From positions 40,300,627 through 40,364,626 of the forward strand of contig NC_077223.1 in the NCBI RefSeq assembly GCF_024763615.1: a stretch of 64,000 bases of DNA, read 5' to 3'. The stretch comes from Phlebotomus papatasi. Lineage: Eukaryota; Arthropoda; Insecta; Diptera; Psychodidae. Shown here one piece after another: positions 59,066 to 64,000 of the stretch (its first letter is position 1; each line of letters begins with the position of its first letter). Under the pieces are notes generated by a model that worked only from the letters and a program-made list of their open reading frames with translations, did no database searches and was not told where the DNA came from. The position numbers and the translations under genes were made by a program.

Positions 59066-60921
59066 CGATCATCAGCATTTGAAAGCACTGCTCCTATAGC
59101 TATTCCGGAAGCATCTGTACGCAAAGTGAAATGATTGTTTTCTGAAAAATTTGGATACTGAAGGATGGGGGGACTTATTAATTGTTTTTTAAGATTTTCG
59201 AAAGCTGATTGGCATTCGGGAGTCCACTCAAATTGAACAAATTTCCTAGTCAAGTTATTTAAGGGAGCTGCTATTTTCGCAAAATCTTTAATATACTTTC
59301 GATAATAATTTGCGAAAGCCGTAAATCTCTTAACTTCATTTGAGTCTTTTGGAACGGGGTATTTTTTGATAGCATCAATTTTTGCCGGATCAGGCATAAT
59401 CCCTTCTGCCGAAATTATATGGCCTAAGTATAAAATTTGTTTTTTCAAAAATTCGCATTTTTTGGGATTTAATTTTAAATTTACTTCGCGTAGACGTTGA
59501 AATACTTTGATTAAATTTCGATAATGGGTTTCTAAGTTTCTTCCGAAAATTATTAAATCGTCTAAATATACTAGACAAGAATCGTAATTTAGTCCTGCCA
59601 TAGATATTGTCATTAACCGCGAAAATGCACTGGGACTTATTTTAAGACCCATGGGAAGTCTCGTTAATTGGAACTGGCCTTGATCCGTTGTAAATGCTGT
59701 GCAGGGTCTACTTTCGGGGGTCAATTCTAACTGATAGTAGCCCTGTGATAAGTCTAAATGGGTAAAATAAATGGATCCCGACAATGAATCTAAAATTTCA
59801 GAAATGTTGGGGAGGGGAAATTTGTCATCTTCGATTCTTTTGTTGAGAAGTCGATAATCTATTACGACTCTCCATTGCTTTTTCCCGGTTTTATCTGGTT
59901 TTTTGGGAACCAGCAACAATGGTGAGGACCATGCTGATCTGGCTTCCTCAACAATTCCATCCTCAAGTAACTTTTTAACCTGCGTATGGATTTCGCTTTT
60001 CTGAGCATGAGGCAATCGATATGGCTTGACATATATTGGTTGAGCATCAGGTTTTAGAGCAATATTTTGTTTGTAAATATCGGTCACTGTGAGTTTATCA
60101 CCTTCAATAAAAAATATGTCAGCATATTTTTTGCAAATGTTTTTAATTGAGGTATGCTCTTCTTCATTCAAATAATTCAGGTCAAGTAATTCGTTCAATT
60201 TCGAAACTCTTTCTGCAGAGTTGTATTTCTTTCCAAAATCACAAATTGCATATTTTTCGATGGCATGTATTTCGGGCGTATAATTTCGTAAACATACACT
60301 TTCATCCCTCACATTCAGCAATTTCACTGGAATCATTCCATTTTCTGGTCGAACTATTGCTCCAGCCACAAATACACCGTTACTTAATTCATTTGCTAGG
60401 ACAACACAATCACTCTTTGCATTCGTTCTAAAGTACTTAATTATTTCACATCTTGATGGAATTAAGACATTAATTGATTTATTAGAATTCAGTGGTACCA
60501 CTGTTTTTGATTCTTTATGCCAAATTGATAATGTTAACTTTTCGAAATCAATTATAGCCGAATATCTTGCAAGAAAATCTGTACCGATAATTCCATCTGC
60601 TTCATTTATGAAATTTTCAATAACAACAAACGTTTGTTCTAACCATACATCATTCAGTCTAAATTTCATATCTACTGATCCACACGAAAAAACAGATCCA
60701 CCTATTCCATTTATTTTAATTTTCTCATTTTTGGATACTTTCATTCCATTCTGAATACTACTTTTCTTGATCGCACTCACACTTGCTCCAGTGTCAATTA
60801 AAAAATAAAACGTTTTCCCATATGCAATTATTTGTACGAAATTCATGCCATTCATGTTGTAAATGTTACTCTTAGTAGCGAAATGTTTCAAAGTATTCTT
60901 GATCTGAATCAGCAATTGGAT
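59059..60921 (-). CDS. pol: pol, first part: protease, reverse transcriptase, RNase H N-terminus
   Basis: About 620 codons, open from 60921. Numbered from the TTG at 60915, it has the aspartic protease signature IDTGAS at 40-45 and a flap-side IIGTDF at 109-114; reverse transcriptase with LDLSQGYYQ near 387-395 and the catalytic YLDD at 450-453; the thumb/connection VKRFTAFANYYRKYI; and the first RNase H Asp in TDAS at 600-603. It then meets a stop inside RNase H, because one C is missing from the run at 59063-59065. The 5' end overlaps gag by 50 nt in the +1 frame with no ATG in the overlap, so translation needs either frameshifting or restart at the ATG at 60855, 17 nt past the gag stop. 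Confidence 0.94.
   Translation of the reverse strand: MQLLIQIKNTLKHFATKSNIYNMNGMNFVQIIAYGKTFYFLIDTGASVSAIKKSSIQNGMKVSKNEKIKINGIGGSVFSCGSVDMKFRLNDVWLEQTFVVIENFINEADGIIGTDFLARYSAIIDFEKLTLSIWHKESKTVVPLNSNKSINVLIPSRCEIIKYFRTNAKSDCVVLANELSNGVFVAGAIVRPENGMIPVKLLNVRDESVCLRNYTPEIHAIEKYAICDFGKKYNSAERVSKLNELLDLNYLNEEEHTSIKNICKKYADIFFIEGDKLTVTDIYKQNIALKPDAQPIYVKPYRLPHAQKSEIHTQVKKLLEDGIVEEARSAWSSPLLLVPKKPDKTGKKQWRVVIDYRLLNKRIEDDKFPLPNISEILDSLSGSIYFTHLDLSQGYYQLELTPESRPCTAFTTDQGQFQLTRLPMGLKISPSAFSRLMTISMAGLNYDSCLVYLDDLIIFGRNLETHYRNLIKVFQRLREVNLKLNPKKCEFLKKQILYLGHIISAEGIMPDPAKIDAIKKYPVPKDSNEVKRFTAFANYYRKYIKDFAKIAAPLNNLTRKFVQFEWTPECQSAFENLKKQLISPPILQYPNFSENNHFTLRTDASGIAIGAVLSNADDRP
59063..59065 (-). other. 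Frameshift site in pol (RNase H)
   Basis: A run of three C on the minus strand separates two frames that together cover an otherwise uninterrupted RNase H domain; the coding logic expects one more base. It is more likely a one-base deletion or sequencing error in a homopolymer than programmed frameshifting, since it lies inside a folded domain. Confidence 0.8.
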
Positions 60922-62159
60922 TTAAATATTGAACTGTAGCTTGAGCCTGGTCAGTATTTTGTTCACTGTTCTCATCAAATTGAATTGACCTTTGGTTTGA
61001 ATTACCTCTTTGTGAATTATTATTTCCGCGAGAAAATCTTCGGTTATTTTGAGAACCTCTGGAGTGTCCTCTTGAATTCCACCTGGAATTCCCGCGATGA
61101 TTTCCATGTGAATTCCCGTGAGAATTCGAATTTGAATTTTGACCGTTTGCATTGCCTCGATTATTGTTTTGTCTACCTCTAAAAGAATTGTATTTTCCTC
61201 TTCGATTATTTTTTCCTCTATTGTTCGAGTAGAAAATTCTCTCTTTTGGATTTGGATCTTCGATTTCAAGAGCTAAGGTTGTTGCTTCAGCTAAAGTTTT
61301 TGGTCTGGAAGCTTGAACTGTAGTTTTGAGATTGGAATTTAGACCTTTTTGAAACGCAATGAGTCCTATTTGATCATTAAGAGCTCTAATTGTCGCCGCA
61401 TTCTCAGATCCTTGCGAAGAAATTTGAATTGTGTTAAGCTCTGCAACGAGTTTTTCTATGTGAGTCGCGAAATTTTCAATATTTCCCGATTGCTTCGCTC
61501 TACTAAGTTCCGATTGAATTTGAAGAGCGGTCTTTGTGACTTTAAAATTATCTGTTAGAAGCTTTATTAGAGTACTTAGGGTTTTTGGTTCCTCAAACGA
61601 TGATAGCTTGTTTCTAACTGCCTGTGTGAGTCTTGTACAATACACGAATTTCGTCAATTTTATCTGTTCAGCAGCTGATAGTCCTTCGCCAACCAACTTG
61701 ACCAATTCAATAAAATTCAATAAATTCTCTGTATTTCCTGTGAATTCAGGAATGATTTTAATTGCGGTACTCAAATTAAATTCTGACATTTTTGTATTTC
61801 CTTGACTTGTGTCTAAAAATTGTACATTATCTTCTTCTTCAGATTCTGATTCAATTTTTTCTACTAACTCCTTTGGTTGATTTTCTAAAAGAGCTACTTT
61901 GGCTTCTAATAATTTTTTAGTTTGTTCAAAATCTGATTGTATTTTACTCAATAATTCTTTAATTGTTCGGCCTACGCTTTCAGACACTTTAGTTCCTTTT
62001 AATGAGTTTAAAATTTCTTGACATTCACTGTATAATTTTTTTACTACTTTCTATTTTTTCGTCTAAAGATTTTCTTGATTGGACCCGATTTGGGCCATCT
62101 TTTTTCAAATTTTTAAGAATTCTTTCAATTTCAGCCGAAATTTGAGTTAAACGTTCCAT
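60872..62159 (-). CDS. gag: gag (capsid/nucleocapsid), N-terminal frameshift
   Basis: The main frame runs from about 62035 to the stop at 60872. It has a helical, Glu/Lys-rich N-terminus, a retrotransposon-gag-type core (FTGNTENLLNFIELVKLV near residues 82-99 counted from 61987), and a basic tail rich in Arg, Gly and Asn (about residues 256-334, many RG, RGN and SRG repeats). No CCHC zinc knuckle is present; the RG-rich tail probably binds RNA instead. The natural ATG appears to be at 62159, about 40 codons upstream in another frame, joined across a run of seven A on the minus strand (62036-62042) with one base too many. The product would form the virus-like particle. Confidence 0.85.
62036..62042 (-). 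other. Frameshift site in gag N-terminus
   Basis: Seven A on the minus strand. The ATG frame from 62159 continues to this run and then stops at a TGA a few codons later, while the gag frame is open immediately after it and closed just before. One base fewer would join them. Both element frameshifts lie in homopolymers. Confidence 0.7.
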
Positions 62160-62411
62160 TCGGTTACTTAAACTAGACTTAGCTGATTTTTCCACTGCTG
62201 GTCAGGTGTCGGTGTGTGATCTCGTGCACTGGAGATGTCATGAAGCCGGATTGAAGTTCTAATCTCGATGTGAAGTTCGATGCACTAGAAGTCTGCAATT
62301 GTTGTATAAGTCGATGATCTGGGTTAGTTTTCTTGAAGCTCGACGGGAAGATGAAGACATTCTGTAGTATTAGTTGTTGCTGTACTGCTTTCGATGCGAC
62401 GAGATGAATCT

Positions 62412-62657
62412 TTATAGAGTTACGCTTGGCTGTTGCTGACGCTTAGCTGCTTGTCTCTTCGAATATTTGTTCCATGCAACTTGCATTAATAAAGTTGCAG
62501 CCACTGCCACGGTGGTGATTAATACAACATCTTTCAAGGAGAAAGATTCGAGATGATTCTGTTGAGTTGTCTCGCTTGCTGCTGCAGAACTTCCTGATCC
62601 ACTTTGCAGGATAGTGGATTTTCCTTCTTCGATGGGACAGCTACATTTACAGCCCAT
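62412..62657 (-). CDS. Leader ORF: 81-aa lipid-anchored, single-pass membrane protein
   Basis: The first ATG frame of the element transcript, about 90 nt after the 5' LTR. The protein starts MGCKCSCP: Gly2 and Ser6 fit the N-myristoylation pattern, and Cys3, Cys5 and Cys7 are palmitoylation candidates. A Ser/Ala/Gln-rich stretch follows, then one hydrophobic segment (about residues 43-61, VVLITTVAVAATLLMQVAW), then a basic tail (KYSKRQAAKRQQQ). It would sit on a membrane with both ends arranged about one helix. I do not know a homologue. It lies in the usual leader region before gag, where Gypsy elements normally have no gene. It may help particles or Gag reach membranes (inference). Confidence 0.65.
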   Translation of the reverse strand: MGCKCSCPIEEGKSTILQSGSGSSAAASETTQQNHLESFSLKDVVLITTVAVAATLLMQVAWNKYSKRQAAKRQQQPSVTL

Positions 62658-62739
62658 TTTGGGTTTCTTCAGCTCACTTTTTTTTTCACTTAACTTTTAA
62701 CTTTCACTTTACTTTTATTTTTCACTTCAGGACTGGCAT

Positions 62740-62749
62740 AGGATCGCCA
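62740..62749 (-). promoter_or_regulatory. Primer binding site (tRNA-Arg-like)
   Basis: TGGCGATCCT directly follows the 5' LTR on the minus strand and would pair with a tRNA ending AGGATCGCCA. From memory this matches the 3' end of an insect tRNA-Arg, the primer also used by mdg1/412-type elements. The match weakens after ten bases. Confidence 0.75.
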
Positions 62750-62996
62750 TGAGATGTCCTGCTACGCGCCAGTGAAAACACTTCGACTTTTCCTTAAGGG
62801 CGTTTATTCTTTACACCTTCACTTCTGATACAATACTGCCTCTTTACAATTATTGAACAGTCATTAAAAAGTGTATTCTGTGCTTAAGGTTGACGCTCGG
62901 GCTTTGGACATTGTCCGGCCTAAATCTAGAGCGTTACAATAATACAACAATAAGCAAATATAATATTAACCCTCTACTTCAGGTTTGCATATTACA
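62750..62996 (-). repeat. 5' LTR of the Gypsy element
   Basis: 247 bp, identical on reading to 56674-56920. It starts TGTAATATGC on the minus strand, has a TTATATTTGC TATA-like word near its start and AATAAA at 62803-62808, and ends CATCTCA at the primer binding site. It should drive transcription leftwards. Confidence 0.95.
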
Positions 62997-63067
62997 CAAT
63001 TTTGGTGATCAAAAAGATGTGCCTAAAAAGCTATTAAAAATTAAATATAGTTAGATGATTATTAATG

Positions 63068-63307
63068 GCGCTAGCACACCTTTTCAATTGAATGAATTTC
63101 AATCGATTGAAATTTTACCTTTTACTCTTTCAAATTGAAATCCGATATAGCTATCTCTTTCTGTAAAATGAAATTTTGAAATTGAAATTGAAATTTCAAT
63201 TTTCATATGATAGAAAGAGGCAAACATATCTTTGTTTCAGTTTGAAGAAGTAAGAGGTAAAATTTCAATCGATTGAATTTCACTCAATTGAAAAGATGTG
63301 CCAGCGC
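63068..63307. mobile_element. Palindromic MITE with GCGCTRGCACAYC ends
   Basis: The left end reads GCGCTAGCACACCTTTTCAA and the right end, inverted, GCGCTGGCACATCTTTTCAA. Symmetry continues through TTTCAATCGATTGAA on both sides. The interior repeats AAATTGAAAT words. It is 240 bp, with no clear target duplication. Confidence 0.75.
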
Positions 63308-63757
63308 AGCGCTATAAGTTTTGATCAGTAAAGAACTTAATCATTACAAAAATGGATCTAGCAGCAATGATGGTTGCAAGTAAAATGAAAATCTCTTTGC
63401 TTTTCTATTGCCAAAATTTGCATAACAATTTCACTTCTTCGGTTGTTTCTCAGATTTGATATTTCGTGTCTTAAGTTGACTAAATTTAATTTTTTACTGC
63501 TCATTTGTACAGTGCTATTAAATTGGGAATCATAGAATTTTAGTGCTCAAAAATTGTGAAATTATTATTATAATTTATTTGATGTACGGGAATATTTTGT
63601 AAATTTTGTATTTAAATTCAATTTATAATATTATTCTTCCAAACGCTTCAATCTTTTGCATTAGACGGGACTTGATCACTCATAACGTAGTGACAGTTGA
63701 ACCAAATAGCTCATTGCCTAAAAACCGATTGTTCTTACCAATTACATACGAGACCCC
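63308..63757. other. AT-rich non-coding stretch
   Basis: No gene or bounded repeat was found. Confidence 0.5.
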
Positions 63758-63758
63758 A

Positions 63759-64000
63759 CACTGAGAGAAATCCGAAAAAGTTAAAATAACATTCCGGAAA
63801 TGTTAATTTTACCCTGCAGTATTGATCCGAAATCGGTGTAAATAATACTCTTTTTAGGTGTATTAGGGGTTATAGTTATCCTTTTTTCATGTTAATTTTA
63901 CCCATTTTACCCTTAAAAAGGTGTAAAATTAACATTAAAAAATGTTGATATATTTTTACACCTAAAAAGTGTTAATGTTATGAGGAAAAAATGTTAATCG
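63759..64000. mobile_element. Left part of a CACTGAGAGAAAT-ended element with GTGTAAAATTAAC array
   Basis: It starts CACTGAGAGAAATCC and then consists of short words such as GTTAATTTTAC, GTGTAAAATTAACATT and TTTTTACACC that alternate orientation. The start matches the ends of the 1461-2339 element (CACCGAGAAAAAT), but the internal words are different. The element runs past the end of the window. Confidence 0.6.

Larger units (their letters stand above)
56674..62996 (-). mobile_element. Complete Ty3/Gypsy LTR retrotransposon, minus strand
   Basis: A 6323-bp element bounded by two 247-bp LTRs that I find identical on reading, with CAAT target duplications at 56670-56673 and 62997-63000. On the minus strand the order is 5' LTR, primer binding site, leader ORF, gag, pol (protease, reverse transcriptase, RNase H, integrase), polypurine tract, 3' LTR. 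RNase H followed by integrase is the Ty3/Gypsy gene order. There is no env and no chromodomain. Identical LTRs mean recent insertion, yet gag and pol each carry a one-base indel in a homopolymer. The 4-bp duplication and Arg-type primer site recall the insect mdg1/412 branch (inference). Confidence 0.96.

Noticed and set aside
59059..59067. Programmed frameshift inside pol
   Set aside because: It would fall inside the RNase H domain, which is otherwise continuous across a single missing base; mutation or sequencing error is simpler.
60147..60431. Plus-strand frames across gag and pol
   Set aside because: Antisense shadows of the retrotransposon genes with no domain of their own.

Overview
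The window looks like a piece of insect nuclear genome, most likely a dipteran and perhaps a nematoceran fly such as a sand fly or mosquito (inference, from composition and repeat types only). It is very AT-rich and almost devoid of protein-coding sequence. It carries many short inverted-repeat elements with TA or TTAA target duplications, tRNA-derived SINEs with TTA-type tails, decayed LINE ends, and one young Ty3/Gypsy LTR retrotransposon. There are no bacterial genes, operons or CRISPR arrays, and no intact tRNA or rRNA genes.

Region 1-56,673 is intergenic or intronic DNA. About 30 non-autonomous mobile elements can be bounded by reading both ends. They include TA-flanked MITEs whose ends start with a G run, TTAA-flanked piggyBac-like MITEs, a pogo-like MITE, an 8-bp-duplication foldback element built of minisatellite, a 2.2-kb inverted-repeat element split by a solo LTR, a 1.8-kb TA-flanked element with internal 300-bp periodicity, a 395-bp palindrome with a hammerhead-like core, and two SINEs with target-site duplications. 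Between them lie unique stretches, some GC-richer. Two short minus-strand segments (10,344-10,421 and 48,652-48,733) have GC-rich third codon positions and splice signals and could be exons of one gene running right to left. Their identity is unknown.

Region 56,674-62,996 is a complete Ty3/Gypsy element on the minus strand: 247-bp LTRs identical on reading, a 4-bp CAAT duplication, a primer binding site abutting the 5' LTR, and a polypurine tract. Its order is LTR, a small leader ORF, gag, pol (protease, reverse transcriptase, RNase H, integrase), LTR. There is no env. The leader ORF encodes an 81-residue protein with an N-myristoylation/palmitoylation-type start and one membrane segment, not standard for the group. 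Gag and pol are each broken by a single-base indel in a homopolymer, in a copy whose LTRs are otherwise identical, so recent mutation or sequencing error are both possible.

Region 62,997-64,000 holds one more palindromic MITE and the left end of an element sharing CACYGAGARAAAT ends with the one at 1,461-2,339. The most interesting items are the leader ORF of the retrotransposon, the elements with conserved ends but different internal palindromic arrays, and the reciprocal pair of TTAA insertions at 12.4 and 19.0 kb.
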